DNA from: Streptomyces canus
Lineage (GTDB): Bacteria > Actinomycetota > Actinomycetes > Streptomycetales > Streptomycetaceae
Direction of reading: 5' to 3'
Assembly: GCF_041435015.1 (NCBI RefSeq)
Contig: NZ_CP107989.1
Location: 5,580,001 to 5,644,000 of the forward strand
Length of the DNA: 64,000 nt
The stretch's first letter is position 1; the number at the start of each line of letters is the position of its first letter. The position numbers and the translations under genes were made by a program. Shown here one piece after another: positions 1-8,281 of this stretch. Below the pieces are notes generated by a model. The model saw nothing but the letters and a program-made list of their open reading frames with translations, searched no databases and had not been told where the DNA came from.

Positions 1-825
1 GCCCTCGGGTGCCAGGGTGCGGTCCTGGGCGGTGAACCGTTCGATCCAGCCGGGGGAATCGAGGTCGGAGACGGCGAAGGCGTCACCCCGCCGGGTGCGC
101 AGGGCCAGGTCGAGGAGTGTCGTACGGCCGCTCGGCCAGGTCAGCGAGTCGTCGCCGAGGAGCCGCCGGGCCGCGTCGAGGGAGGTGGCGACGACGACCG
201 GGGCGTCGGTGGGCAGCGTGTCGACGCGGGACAGGGTCTCCATCCGGACGCCCAGGTTCCAGGCGCGGGCGGCCATCCGGTCGACGACGCCGGCCCAGCC
301 GCCGCGCGGGTAGTGCGCCTCGGGCGGCAGCTTGGTGGCACGCCGCAGCCGTTCCTGCACGAACGCGGCGGACAGGGAGCCCGGGTCGTGATGGAACAGG
401 GCGACGGCGGAGTAGTGGGCGGCGGCGCGGGCGCCCTCCTCGCCGGCCTGCGCGGTGGCCCAGGACAGGAAGTCCACGTCGACGGGAGCCTGTTGGGCAC
501 TGCGGCGCAGCAGCTTGAGCATCGCGAAGGGCGGGGTGCGGCGCAGTACGCCCTTGTGCCTCAGCCGCAGCCGGGCCGCCTCCAGAGGGGGGAGCGGTGC
601 GAGGGGGCCGATGAGGTCGCGCTGCTGGAGCCAGGACCAGTGCGGGCCGCCGTTGTAGAGAGCGTGCGGGCCGTCGTTCGTGCGGTACGGCCCCTCGGCG
701 GTCCTGGCCCGGCCGCCGAGCGTGTGATGGGCCTCGTACACGGTGACCTTGGCGCCCGCCTCGGCGGCGGAGATCGCCGCGGTCAGCCCGGCGAGGCCGC
801 CGCCGATGACGGTGATGCGGTGCAT
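1..825 (-). CDS. FAD-dependent oxidoreductase, C-terminus cut by window edge
   Basis: The frame is open for 275 codons and runs off the left edge without a stop, so the C-terminal part is missing. The N-terminus (MHRITVIGGGLAGLT) is a Rossmann FAD-binding fold with GxGxxG at residues 8-13, an acidic ribose-binding residue in VYEA near residue 30, and LGGRA just after it. That order is typical of the phytoene-desaturase/amine-oxidase family of flavoproteins, usually about 420-450 residues long. The ATG is preceded by AGGGAGA at good spacing. The substrate cannot be told from this part. It is transcribed away from the pentapeptide gene to its right. Confidence 0.8.
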   Translation of the reverse strand, partial: MHRITVIGGGLAGLTAAISAAEAGAKVTVYEAHHTLGGRARTAEGPYRTNDGPHALYNGGPHWSWLQQRDLIGPLAPLPPLEAARLRLRHKGVLRRTPPFAMLKLLRRSAQQAPVDVDFLSWATAQAGEEGARAAAHYSAVALFHHDPGSLSAAFVQERLRRATKLPPEAHYPRGGWAGVVDRMAARAWNLGVRMETLSRVDTLPTDAPVVVATSLDAARRLLGDDSLTWPSGRTTLLDLALRTRRGDAFAVSDLDSPGWIERFTAQDRTLAPEG

Positions 826-955
826 GGCTGGGGTCTCCCTCTGCTCGGGGGTCTGGTCCGTCGTCGGTATGACTGATTCGGGGCACCGGAATGTGACATG
901 GGGGCTGTCTGTGCAGGTCAGGGGGATTGTCAGTGGTGGGGTGCAGGATGGGGGC

Positions 956-1678
956 ATGGCGAGGAGAGCGACGGCTGGGGCGAGCGGGTCCGGTGGTTCC
1001 GGCGGTGTGCGCGGTGCGGGTGGCTCGCGGGTGAAGGGGGCGCGGCGGCCGGAGGTGCGGCTGCCGCCGCTGGAGCCGCACGGGGGAGGAGAGCTGGAGC
1101 CGGACGGGGACTACGACGGGCTGGAGTTCCTGGAGGCGGACCTCGCGGGGCAGGACGGGGCGGGGGCCCGTTTCATGGACTGCGCGCTGAGAAGCTGCGC
1201 GCTGGACGAGACCCGGCTGCACCACGCCCGCTTCCTCGACTCGGTCCTCACCGGCATACGGGGCGTGGGCACCGACCTGGCGGAGTCGACCCTGCGCGAC
1301 GTCGAGCTGATCGACGCCCGCCTGGGCGGAGTGCAGTTGCACGGCGCGGCCCTGGAGCGCGTCGTGATCCGAGGCGGCAAGATCGACTACCTGAACCTGC
1401 GCACGGCGGTCCTGAAGGACGTCGTCTTCGAGAGCTGCGTCCTGGTGGAACCGGACTTCGGCGGCGCACGGCTGGAGCGTGTGGAGTTCGTGGACTGCAC
1501 CCTCAAGGGCGCGGACCTCACGGCGGCGACCCTCAAGGACGTGGACCTGCGCGGCGCCGCGGTACTGGAGATCGCCCGGGGGATCGACCGGCTGGCCGGG
1601 GCGGTGATCAGCGCGTCACAACTGCTCGACCTGGCACCGGCGTTGGCGGCGGAGGTGGGGATCCGGGTGGAGGGGTGA
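956..1678 (+). CDS. Pentapeptide repeat protein
   Basis: 240-residue protein. The first 50 residues are Gly/Arg-rich and low complexity. Residues of about 60-215 follow the A(D/N)LXX period of pentapeptide repeats (for example GADLTAATLKDVDLRGAAV), which fold as a right-handed quadrilateral beta-helix. Some members mimic DNA and bind gyrase, but nothing here fixes such a role. No signal peptide or membrane segment is visible, so it is likely cytoplasmic. The ATG at 956 follows a G-rich run; in-frame sequence further upstream overlaps the promoter of the divergent FAD gene and is unlikely to be coding. Confidence 0.8.
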   Translation: MARRATAGASGSGGSGGVRGAGGSRVKGARRPEVRLPPLEPHGGGELEPDGDYDGLEFLEADLAGQDGAGARFMDCALRSCALDETRLHHARFLDSVLTGIRGVGTDLAESTLRDVELIDARLGGVQLHGAALERVVIRGGKIDYLNLRTAVLKDVVFESCVLVEPDFGGARLERVEFVDCTLKGADLTAATLKDVDLRGAAVLEIARGIDRLAGAVISASQLLDLAPALAAEVGIRVEG

Positions 1679-1860
1679 GGGGGGCGCGGGCTCTCTTCCG
1701 AGCTGCCGGAGGTGCGGCCGAGCCTTGGGTTCCGGGCGCAGTTGTGGGCGTCGGGCGGCCCGCGGTGCGCGCGGTCGCAGTGGCCGACGTTACCCCTTCG
1801 ACCAGGGCACCGGCCCGACCGCAGCAGATCCTCGTCGGCCGGGATGCCGGCTCGCCATGA

Positions 1861-2361
1861 TCACTTCATCCTCGGGAACCGTGCCTGGAGCGTCCAGATC
1901 GCCGGGTTCTCGCCCAGGTCGTCGTGGAGGTCGACCAGGTCGGCGATGAGGTCGTGCAGGAAGTCGCGGGCCTCGCGGCGCAGGTCCGCGTGGGAGAAGG
2001 TGAGCGGGGGCTCCTCCACCGGCATCCAGTCGGCCTCGATGTCCACCCAGCCGAAGCGGCGCTCGAAGAGCATGCGGTCGGTGGACTCGGTGAAGTCGAG
2101 CTCCGCGTGCTGGGGGCGGGAGGCGCGGGAGCCCGCGGGGTCGCGGTCGAGACGTTCCGCGATGTCGCACAGCGCCCACGCGAAGTCGAGCACCGGCACC
2201 CATCCCCAGGCTGTGGACAGTTCCCGGTCCTCCTTGGTGTCCGCGAGATAGACGTCTCCGCAGAACAGGTCGTGCCGCAGCGCGTGGACGTCCGCGCGGC
2301 GGTAGTCGGTCTGCGGCGGGTCAGGGAAGCGGTTGGAGAGGGCGTAGCCGATGTCGAGCAC
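1861..2361 (-). CDS. Conserved hypothetical protein
   Basis: 166-residue acidic soluble protein without signal peptide, membrane helix or recognised catalytic motif. It is rich in Trp and in acidic-aromatic patches (FGWVDIEADWMP at about residues 123-134). The only start after the upstream in-frame stop is the GTG at 2361. Its start lies 39 bp from the GTG of the divergent M1 peptidase, so the two must share a very compact promoter region. I do not recognise the family; it reads like a lineage-specific actinomycete protein. Confidence 0.65.
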   Translation of the reverse strand: MLDIGYALSNRFPDPPQTDYRRADVHALRHDLFCGDVYLADTKEDRELSTAWGWVPVLDFAWALCDIAERLDRDPAGSRASRPQHAELDFTESTDRMLFERRFGWVDIEADWMPVEEPPLTFSHADLRREARDFLHDLIADLVDLHDDLGENPAIWTLQARFPRMK

Positions 2362-2400
2362 GTACGAGATGGTGTCACGGGCCTCTCATAGGATCACCGC

Positions 2401-3792
2401 GTGTCCCGATCCGCGCCGCTCGTCCCCACCGCCCTGCTCCTCGCGACCGCCCTCACCGCCTGCGGCGGCGGAGTGCACGGCACCCCCGGCGGCTCCGGCC
2501 TGCGCGACCCGTACTTCCCGAAGGCCGGCAACGGCGGCTACGACGTCACCCACTACGACCTCGACCTCGCCTACGACCCCGACACCTCGAGGCTCTCCGG
2601 CACCGCGACCCTCACCGCCCGCGCCACCCAGGACCTCTCCGCCTTCGACCTCGACCTCGAAGGGCTGGACGTCGAGAAGGTCACCGTCGGCGGCGACGAG
2701 GCCCGCTGGAACCGCACCGGCCAGGAGCTGACCGTACGCCCGCACGACGACCTCGACGAGGGCAGCGCCTTCCGCGTGACCGTCACCTACTCCGGCACCC
2801 CGAAGACGATCACCGACCCGGACGGCTCCGAGGAGGGCTGGCTGCCCACCGAGGACGGCGCGGTGGCCCTCGGCGAACCGAACGGCTCGATGGCCTGGTT
2901 CCCCGGCAACCACCACCCCTCCGACAAGGCGTCCTACGACCTCACGATCACCGTGCCCGAGGGCCTCCAGGCCGTCTCCAACGGCGAGTTGACGGCGAGC
3001 CGGACCAGCGGCGGCCGTACGACCACCACCTGGCACACCGCCGAACCCATGGCGAGCTACCTCACCACCCTCGCGATCGGCGACTACGACATCCACCGCA
3101 CCACCACCCCCGACGGCCTGCCCGTCTACACCGCCGTCGACCCGGCGGAGGCCGACGGCAGCCGGAAGGTGCTGGCGCAGATCCCCGCTGTGATGAAGTG
3201 GGCGGAGAACACCTTCGGCCCGTACCCCTTCTCCTCCACCGGCGCGATCGTGGACCGCGAGGGCGACGCCGGCTACGCCCTGGAGACCCAGAACCGCCCC
3301 TTCTTCCCCGGCGCCCCCGACACCGGGACCCTCGTCCACGAACTCGCCCACCAGTGGTACGGCGACTCGGTCACGCCGAAGACCTGGCGGGACATGTGGC
3401 TCAACGAGGGCTTCGCGACCTACGCCGAGTGGCTGTGGGCCGAGGACCACGGCGGCGACAGCGCCCAGAAGACCTTCGACGAGCTGTACACGCACGGCGA
3501 GGACGTCTACGACGACCTCTGGTCCTTCCCGCCCGGCAAGCCGTCGAGCGCCGCGCACCTCTCCGACAGCCCCGTCTACCAGCGCGGCGCGATGGTCCTC
3601 CACAAGATCCGCCAGCGGCTCGGCGACACGGCCTTCCGCGCCCTCCTCCGGCACTGGCCCACCACCCACCGCCACGGCACCGCGGACACCGACGACTTCA
3701 CGACGTACGTCGAACGGCTCGCCCCCGACGAGGACTTCGACCCGATCTGGGAGCAGTGGCTGTACGGGGACGGGAAGCCGGAGCGGGCGTAG
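2401..3792 (+). CDS. M1-family zinc metallopeptidase, lipoprotein
   Basis: 463-residue zinc aminopeptidase-like enzyme anchored outside the cell. Residues 1-20 form a lipoprotein signal ending in the lipobox LTAC. The catalytic zinc site is intact: HELAHQW at about residues 313-319 supplies HExxH, and the second glutamate lies in NEGFATYAEW about 20 residues later. The exopeptidase motif that reads GAMEN in aminopeptidase N is here GYALETQ, as is common in actinobacterial members. At 463 residues it lacks the large C-terminal helical domain of aminopeptidase N. It begins with GTG and ends 20 bp before a convergent acetyltransferase gene. Confidence 0.88.
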   Translation: MSRSAPLVPTALLLATALTACGGGVHGTPGGSGLRDPYFPKAGNGGYDVTHYDLDLAYDPDTSRLSGTATLTARATQDLSAFDLDLEGLDVEKVTVGGDEARWNRTGQELTVRPHDDLDEGSAFRVTVTYSGTPKTITDPDGSEEGWLPTEDGAVALGEPNGSMAWFPGNHHPSDKASYDLTITVPEGLQAVSNGELTASRTSGGRTTTTWHTAEPMASYLTTLAIGDYDIHRTTTPDGLPVYTAVDPAEADGSRKVLAQIPAVMKWAENTFGPYPFSSTGAIVDREGDAGYALETQNRPFFPGAPDTGTLVHELAHQWYGDSVTPKTWRDMWLNEGFATYAEWLWAEDHGGDSAQKTFDELYTHGEDVYDDLWSFPPGKPSSAAHLSDSPVYQRGAMVLHKIRQRLGDTAFRALLRHWPTTHRHGTADTDDFTTYVERLAPDEDFDPIWEQWLYGDGKPERA

Positions 3793-3812
3793 TCGGGTGG
3801 GGCATGGTCCTG

Positions 3813-4334
3813 TCAGCCCTCCGACAGCGGCTTGCGCAACACCGAGCAGGGCCGCCCGTGTTGCAGGTCCGACCGGTGGTCGATGACCTCGTAGCCGAGG
3901 GCCGTCCAGAAGGCGAGGGCGCGGTCGTTGCCGTCGAGGACGGCGAGACGTACGGCGGTGCGGCCCTCGGTGCGGAAGCGGTCCTCGACGAGGGCGGCGA
4001 GCCGACGGCCGTAGCCCTGCCGATGTACGTCCGCGTCCACCATCAGCAGCCCGATCCACGGGTCCGGGTCGGCCGGGTCCGGGTGCCGGGCGAGCGTGAT
4101 GGCCACCCCGACCAGCCGGCCCTCACTGCGCGCCAGCAGCACCTCCGCGTCCGGATGCGCCAGCTCCTCGGCCAGCGCCGCCGCCACCTGCTCCGGCCGG
4201 ATGTCGTCCGGGTCCGGGAAGTCCCCGCTGAGGGCCATGAAGTCACGGTTGGCGGCGTACAGGGCGGTGAGTTCGGTCAGGAGGGGCGCCGGGATGTCGT
4301 GGTCGGGGGTGAGGGGGAGGGAGGTGAGGAGCAT
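3813..4334 (-). CDS. GNAT family N-acetyltransferase
   Basis: 173-residue single-domain acetyltransferase that would use acetyl-CoA. The core signature is VDADVHRQGYGRRLAALVE near residues 100-118, with the R/Q-x-x-G-x-G/A pyrophosphate-binding loop (RQGYGRR) followed by the helix. The later NDRALAFWTALGYEV is the usual last strand-helix of the fold, with the conserved aromatic. The acceptor is unknown. ATG start. It lies alone between a convergent peptidase gene and the DUF6247-like gene. Confidence 0.85.
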   Translation of the reverse strand: MLLTSLPLTPDHDIPAPLLTELTALYAANRDFMALSGDFPDPDDIRPEQVAAALAEELAHPDAEVLLARSEGRLVGVAITLARHPDPADPDPWIGLLMVDADVHRQGYGRRLAALVEDRFRTEGRTAVRLAVLDGNDRALAFWTALGYEVIDHRSDLQHGRPCSVLRKPLSEG

Positions 4335-4377
4335 GCCGGGCAGAGTAGTTGAGGCGTTGCGGCTCCGGGTGTGAGGC

Positions 4378-4725
4378 TCACTCGCGAACTGCCTTCAGCG
4401 CCTCCTCAAGGACTGCGCTCAGCTCTCGGAGGGCCTCCTGCGCAATGGCTGGATCCTCGTGTTCCAGGTTGTTCTCCGCCTGGGTGTAGCGGCTGGACAG
4501 GTCCGGGCGCCGGGCGATCTCGATGTCCCTGGCCCAGATCTGGACCCAGCTCTGCACCGGGCTGAGGGACTGCCATTCGACAGCTTTGGCGAAGGCCTCG
4601 TCCTTCATGGCCTGCATTTCGTCAAGACGACCCGGAGCGACCACGGCAAGGGCGGCACGCAGGGCGTCCGGCGTCAGCTCGGGACGGGGGATCAGCTCGT
4701 GCCCATGGTCGGCCTGAGTGCTCAT
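4378..4725 (-). CDS. DUF6247-like small protein
   Basis: 115-residue, charged, helical protein. The pattern of ALRAALAVVAPGRLDEM in the N-terminal half, a W-Q-I-W motif mid-protein and RYTQAENNL near the C-terminal third fits the Streptomyces small-protein family I know as DUF6247. Its function is unknown; relatives often sit next to small regulators. GGAGG lies eight bases before the ATG at 4725. The gene follows the winged-helix gene in the same direction with a 67-bp gap and could be co-transcribed with it. Confidence 0.6.
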   Translation of the reverse strand: MSTQADHGHELIPRPELTPDALRAALAVVAPGRLDEMQAMKDEAFAKAVEWQSLSPVQSWVQIWARDIEIARRPDLSSRYTQAENNLEHEDPAIAQEALRELSAVLEEALKAVRE

Positions 4726-4792
4726 GGTGTCCTCCAGAGAGTGCCCCGCCCAGCGTACCGAGGTGAGCTGGAGGGGACGTGACTGAGCGGTC

Positions 4793-5641
4793 TCAGGCGG
4801 CGGTGGCGACGGGAGTGCGGCAGTCACGGCAGAGTCCTGGAGTCGGTGAGCGGAAGGCGCGGTCGCAGCCGTCGCAGGTCTGGAACGGGTGCTGTACGTC
4901 CGGGGGTGGGGCCGGAGGCCGGTATGGGGGCAGGGGTGGCAGCTGAGCGGCGAGGCGGTGGGCCAGGAGGGCTGCCGGGCGGTGCAGGGGCTCTGTGGGG
5001 AGGTGGGCGGTCAGGGCGTCTCGTACGGCGGTGGGGGTGAGGTCCCGTTCCAGCCAGGCGGCGACTCCGGGGGCCAGGTGTTCCGTGTCGGTGGCCGAGA
5101 GGAGTAGACGGGGGTCGTGGCGGCGGAGGCCCGTCAGGACGTCGGTGGCCTGCTGGAGGAGGGCGGGGGCGGGGTAGCCCGGTTGTGGTACGGCGGGGAG
5201 GAGTCTCTTGCGGGGCGGCTGCCGGTGCTTCGGAGCAGCGGGGGTGCGGCTTTCGGCGGCCCAGCCGCGGTGACCCGGCTGGTTGCAGGAGACCGTGCGG
5301 GTGATGATGCGGCCGCTGGGGAGGCGTTCGCGGGTGCGGCGGAGGTAGCCGTGGGTTTCCAGTTCCCGTAGAGAGGCGGCGATACGGTCCCTGCCCTCGG
5401 GGAACCGGTCGGCGAGGGTCTTGATGTCGACGTGGGCGCCCTGGGGCAGCGACTGGATGTGGCACGCCAGACCGATCGCCAGCAGAGAGAGGTCCGCGTG
5501 CTGGGTCAGGTGGTTGCCGATTACCGCGAATCGTTCGGTGTGGCGGGCGTTGTCGTGGATCAGGCCACCCGTGTGGGGGTGGTTCTTGCCCGCGTTACGG
5601 GACCGGGCGCGCGCGGGCGCGCTAGGGTTTTGCGTGTCCAT
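4793..5641 (-). CDS. Winged-helix DNA-binding protein with C-terminal Cys4 motif
   Basis: 282 residues. An N-terminal winged helix (about residues 50-115: VDIKTLADRF, then IAASLRELETHGYLRR) resembles replication-initiator or GntR-type helices and ends in a basic wing. A proline-rich middle follows, and the last 30 residues carry CDGCDRAF...CRDCR, a CxxC-x(n)-CxxC zinc-ribbon-like motif. The same architecture appears in the gene at 32497-33312, so these are paralogues. The ATG at 5641 is chosen because AAGGAAG precedes it and it lies just after a leader hairpin (5671-5706); an in-frame ATG at 5713 would place that hairpin inside the coding region. No target is known. Confidence 0.7.
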   Translation of the reverse strand: MDTQNPSAPARARSRNAGKNHPHTGGLIHDNARHTERFAVIGNHLTQHADLSLLAIGLACHIQSLPQGAHVDIKTLADRFPEGRDRIAASLRELETHGYLRRTRERLPSGRIITRTVSCNQPGHRGWAAESRTPAAPKHRQPPRKRLLPAVPQPGYPAPALLQQATDVLTGLRRHDPRLLLSATDTEHLAPGVAAWLERDLTPTAVRDALTAHLPTEPLHRPAALLAHRLAAQLPPLPPYRPPAPPPDVQHPFQTCDGCDRAFRSPTPGLCRDCRTPVATAA

Positions 5642-5670
5642 CGGGAAGGTCTCGACTTCCTTGGTGGTCA

Positions 5671-5706
5671 GGCCCTCGCACTGGGATGCCAGTCCCGGCG
5701 AGGGCC
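5671..5706 (-). promoter_or_regulatory. Structured leader hairpin before winged-helix gene
   Basis: On the minus strand a 9-bp stem (GGCCCTCGC with GCGAGGGCC) encloses a 5' bulge and a 5-bp inner stem (ACTGG with CCAGT). It is followed by TGACCACCAAG and, 29 bases after the stem, by the start codon. The same two-stem layout with base-pair-preserving changes is found before the paralogue at 33390-33424. It has no U-tract, so a plain terminator is less likely than a leader element. Confidence 0.5.
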
Positions 5707-5964
5707 GTTGCATGTCTGCGGTTGTGTTGCGCCGACTGTAAAGCAAGCAACCGGGCCGAAATCCAGCTGAGTTGGCGATGTTCACTCGGGCGAGTGAGCT
5801 GCGACTTCGCGGCGGGAGGAGGGGTGGGGCTTGGTGGGGTTCCTTTCGCCCGGAGTTCTTTGGGAAGGGCGCCACCAGCACCGGCGTACGGGTCTCCAGG
5901 TGCCGGTGCTTCACCGATCTGCCGTCGCGCCTTGACCCATTACGCACTCATTGCACAAAAAATC

Positions 5965-5994
5965 TTCACTGCGGCTGGGTCGGGTTCCTATGAT
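5965..5994 (+). promoter_or_regulatory. Candidate promoter of secreted-protein gene
   Basis: TTCACT at 5965-5970 and TATGAT at 5989-5994 are 18 bp apart, close to the vegetative consensus, in an AT-rich stretch that contrasts with its surroundings. It lies 66 bp before the ATG at 6061. Confidence 0.4.
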
Positions 5995-6060
5995 GCGGAG
6001 ATCAACAGGCCCGTGCGGAGGCAGACTTCGGCGGGCCTCTCAGGTTCCCGTGGGGGATTC

Positions 6061-6921
6061 ATGCGAATACGTGTTGCGGTCACGGCCGTTGTCTCCGGAG
6101 CCGTCGTGCTGTCCGCACTCGCCGTTCCGGTCGTCGCGCAGGCGGCGGAGCGCACGACTGCGTCGACGAAGCTCAGCTCCTTCGCCTCCGACGGTTCCAG
6201 GACCGTGCGCCCGAACGACTCGTTGGGCAACACCAAGTTCTCGAACGCGGTCGTCAACGGTGGCAAGGACATCGTGCTCGGCACCAGCGGCACGAAGTCC
6301 GTCGTCGTCACATACACCGCCACCGACCAGAACGGCGTCGCCCTCACCGAGGCATTCCTGTGGCAGGGCACCGACAGCTCGACCACGGACGGCATCACCG
6401 GTGGCCTCGGGACGGACGACGACCCCAGCTGCACGGAGACGGCCACCCAGGGCGTCTACAAGTGCAAGGCCGTCTTCAACATCCATCCGGCCACCGACAT
6501 GAAGGACAACGGCGTCGCCGGGACCTGGAAGTTGTTCCTTGGCGCTTGGGACCTCTACGCGAACGCCAGTTACAACGACGACGTCACCACCGCCGCGATC
6601 AAGAAGGCCGCCACGCTGACCGCTGACGCCACTCCCGAGCCGGTCAAGAAGGGCAGGACCATCACCGTCACGGGCAAGCTCGCCCGCGCGAACTGGTCGA
6701 CGGGCAAGTACGCGGGTTATGTCTCACAGCCCGTGAAGCTGCAGTTCCGCAAGAAGGGCAGCAGCACCTACACCACCCTCAAGACGGTCAAGACCAACAG
6801 CACCGGCGTCCTGAAGACCACGACCAAGGCCACGGTCGACGGCTACTACCGCTACTCCTTCGCGGGCACCGCCACCACCGCCGCCGCGACAGCGCCCGGC
6901 GACTTCGTCGACGTCAGGTAG
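6061..6921 (+). CDS. Secreted protein of unknown function
   Basis: 286 residues beginning with a clear Sec signal (residues 1-30, VVLSALAVPVVAQAAE, cleavage after AQA). The mature part is rich in Thr, Ser, Asp and Lys and looks like two beta-sandwich domains: residues 45-180 and a second one (about 195-286) that opens with PEPVKKGRTITVTGKL, typical of Ig-like or cell-surface adhesion repeats. One cysteine pair (in SCTET and YKCKAV) could form a disulfide. It is preceded by a -35/-10 pair and GGGGGA before the ATG. No enzyme motif is seen; a structural or surface role is only a guess. Confidence 0.75.
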   Translation: MRIRVAVTAVVSGAVVLSALAVPVVAQAAERTTASTKLSSFASDGSRTVRPNDSLGNTKFSNAVVNGGKDIVLGTSGTKSVVVTYTATDQNGVALTEAFLWQGTDSSTTDGITGGLGTDDDPSCTETATQGVYKCKAVFNIHPATDMKDNGVAGTWKLFLGAWDLYANASYNDDVTTAAIKKAATLTADATPEPVKKGRTITVTGKLARANWSTGKYAGYVSQPVKLQFRKKGSSTYTTLKTVKTNSTGVLKTTTKATVDGYYRYSFAGTATTAAATAPGDFVDVR

Positions 6922-6935
6922 GCCCGGCACGCCGA

Positions 6936-6962
6936 AGCCCCCGGCCGACACGACCAGGGGCT
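6936..6962. terminator. Possible bidirectional terminator
   Basis: AGCCCC and GGGGCT pair across a 15-base loop between two convergent genes. The stem is short and there is no clear U-tract, so this is a weak call. Confidence 0.3.
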
Positions 6963-6983
6963 CCAGCTCAGCGCAGCGAGACG

Positions 6984-7559
6984 TCAGACGTTCACGCCGA
7001 AGTCCGTCGCGATGCCCACCAGGCCGGACGCGTAGCCCTGGCCCACCGCGCGGAACTTCCACTCCGCGCCGTTGCGGTACAGCTCGCCGAAGACCATCGC
7101 CGTCTCCGTGGCCGCGTCCTCGGAGAGGTCGTAGCGGGCGATCTCGGCGCCGCCGGCCTGGTTGACGATGCGGATGTAGGCGTTGCGGACCTGGCCGAAG
7201 TTCTGCGAGCGGTTCTCCGCGTCGTAGATCGAGACCGGGAAGACGATCTTGTCGATGTCGGCCGGGAGGCCGGCCAGGTTGACGTTGATCGCCTCGTCGT
7301 CGCCGGCGCCCTCGCCGGTGCGGTTGTCACCGGTGTGGACGATGGTCTGGTCCGGGGTCTGCTTGTTGTTGAAGAAGACGAAGTGACCGTCGGAGTAGAC
7401 CTTGCCCTCCGTGTTGACCGCGATCGCGGAGGCGTCGAGGTCGAAGTCCGTGCCGGTGGTGGTGCGGACGTCCCAGCCGAGGCCCACGGTGACGGCGGTC
7501 AGGCCCGGAGCCTCCTTGGTGAGCGAGACGTTGCCACCCTTGGACAGGCTTACAGCCAT
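6984..7559 (-). CDS. TerD-family calcium-binding stress protein
   Basis: 191 residues, the usual length of TerD. It starts [18 protein letters not shown] and contains [19 protein letters not shown] (residues of about 28-46), the acidic calcium-binding signature, followed by FVFFNNK and the second acidic cluster [12 protein letters not shown]. TerD proteins belong to the tellurite-resistance/stress group of cytoplasmic proteins found in several copies in Streptomyces, where they influence calcium-dependent differentiation. The ATG has GGAAGGA ten bases upstream. It stands alone and diverges from arfB across 183 bp. Confidence 0.93.
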   Translation of the reverse strand: MAVSLSKGGNVSLTKEAPGLTAVTVGLGWDVRTTTGTDFDLDASAIAVNTEGKVYSDGHFVFFNNKQTPDQTIVHTGDNRTGEGAGDDEAINVNLAGLPADIDKIVFPVSIYDAENRSQNFGQVRNAYIRIVNQAGGAEIARYDLSEDAATETAMVFGELYRNGAEWKFRAVGQGYASGLVGIATDFGVNV

Positions 7560-7742
7560 GGTTTGGGAGTCCTTCCCTCGTTTTTGTACGGCAAGTACGG
7601 GCTTGAAGTTACAGCTACCCGTATGAACGCCGCGAGGGGCGTCGAAGGTTCCCCGTGTCTTTACTTTCTTTACCGAACTGAGGGCGGCCGCCCGGCGATA
7701 TTCGGGTGACGTGGACCGGACAGAGCCGGGAACATGGACCCC

Positions 7743-8171
7743 ATGTCCGGTCCCCACGTCATCCGCGGCTCCGTCTCGCTCCCCGAGGCCGAGCTCATGT
7801 GGCGTTTCTCGCGCTCCTCCGGCCCCGGTGGCCAGCACGTCAACACCAGTGACTCCCAGGTGGAGCTGCGTTTCGACCTGGCCCGTACCGAGTCACTGCC
7901 CGACGTGTGGAAGCAGCGGGCGCTGGACAAGCTGGCCGGGCGGCTCGTCGACGGGGTCGTCACCGTCCGCTCCTCCGAGCACCGTTCGCAGTGGCGCAAC
8001 CGCGAGACCGCCGCCGTACGCCTCGCCGCGCTCCTCGCCGAGGCCACCGCTCCGCCGCCCAAGCCGCGGCGGGCGACGCGCATCCCGCGCGGGATCAACG
8101 AGCGGCGGTTGAGGGAGAAGAAGCAGCGCTCGGACACCAAGCGGGGGCGGCAGGGACGGGACTGGGGGTAG
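7743..8171 (+). CDS. arfB: Peptidyl-tRNA hydrolase ArfB (ribosome rescue)
   Basis: 142-residue class-I release-factor-like protein that frees peptides from ribosomes stalled on mRNA lacking a stop codon. The catalytic GGQ lies in [20 protein letters not shown] (about residues 25-44). The stop-codon recognition domains of true release factors are absent. The C-terminal tail (about residues 105-142) is strongly basic ([10 protein letters not shown] and after), as in E. coli ArfB, where it enters the empty mRNA channel. An ATG nine bases upstream (7734) is a possible alternative start. Confidence 0.9.
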   Translation: MSGPHVIRGSVSLPEAELMWRFSRSSGPGGQHVNTSDSQVELRFDLARTESLPDVWKQRALDKLAGRLVDGVVTVRSSEHRSQWRNRETAAVRLAALLAEATAPPPKPRRATRIPRGINERRLREKKQRSDTKRGRQGRDWG

Positions 8172-8216
8172 CCCCGGCCCTGCGACACGTCATCACGTCA
8201 TCAACAGACCTGCGTG

Positions 8217-8243
8217 TGTCACATCTCCTCCGTCCCATCCGTC
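8217..8243 (+). promoter_or_regulatory. ECF41-type promoter, likely autoregulatory
   Basis: TGTCACA at 8217-8223 and CGTC at 8240-8243 are separated by exactly 16 bases. From memory this is the promoter signature published for ECF41 sigma factors. It lies 38 bp before the start of the ECF gene, suggesting that the sigma factor drives its own transcription. Confidence 0.6.
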
Positions 8244-8281
8244 AACTCACCGACGGCGGACGACGACGAGAGCGGTGACCC

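Larger units (their letters stand above)
5642..6060. other. Divergent intergenic region
   Basis: About 420 bp between the winged-helix gene and the secreted-protein gene. It holds the leader hairpin at 5671-5706 on the minus strand and an AT-richer promoter-like segment at 5950-5995 on the plus strand. The part from 5710 to 5950 shows no convincing reading frame or repeat. Confidence 0.5.

Noticed and set aside
2386..4059. 557-codon open frame antisense to the M1 peptidase
   Set aside because: Low-complexity Gly/Val/Arg/Pro translation, no domain, and it mirrors the peptidase codon pattern.
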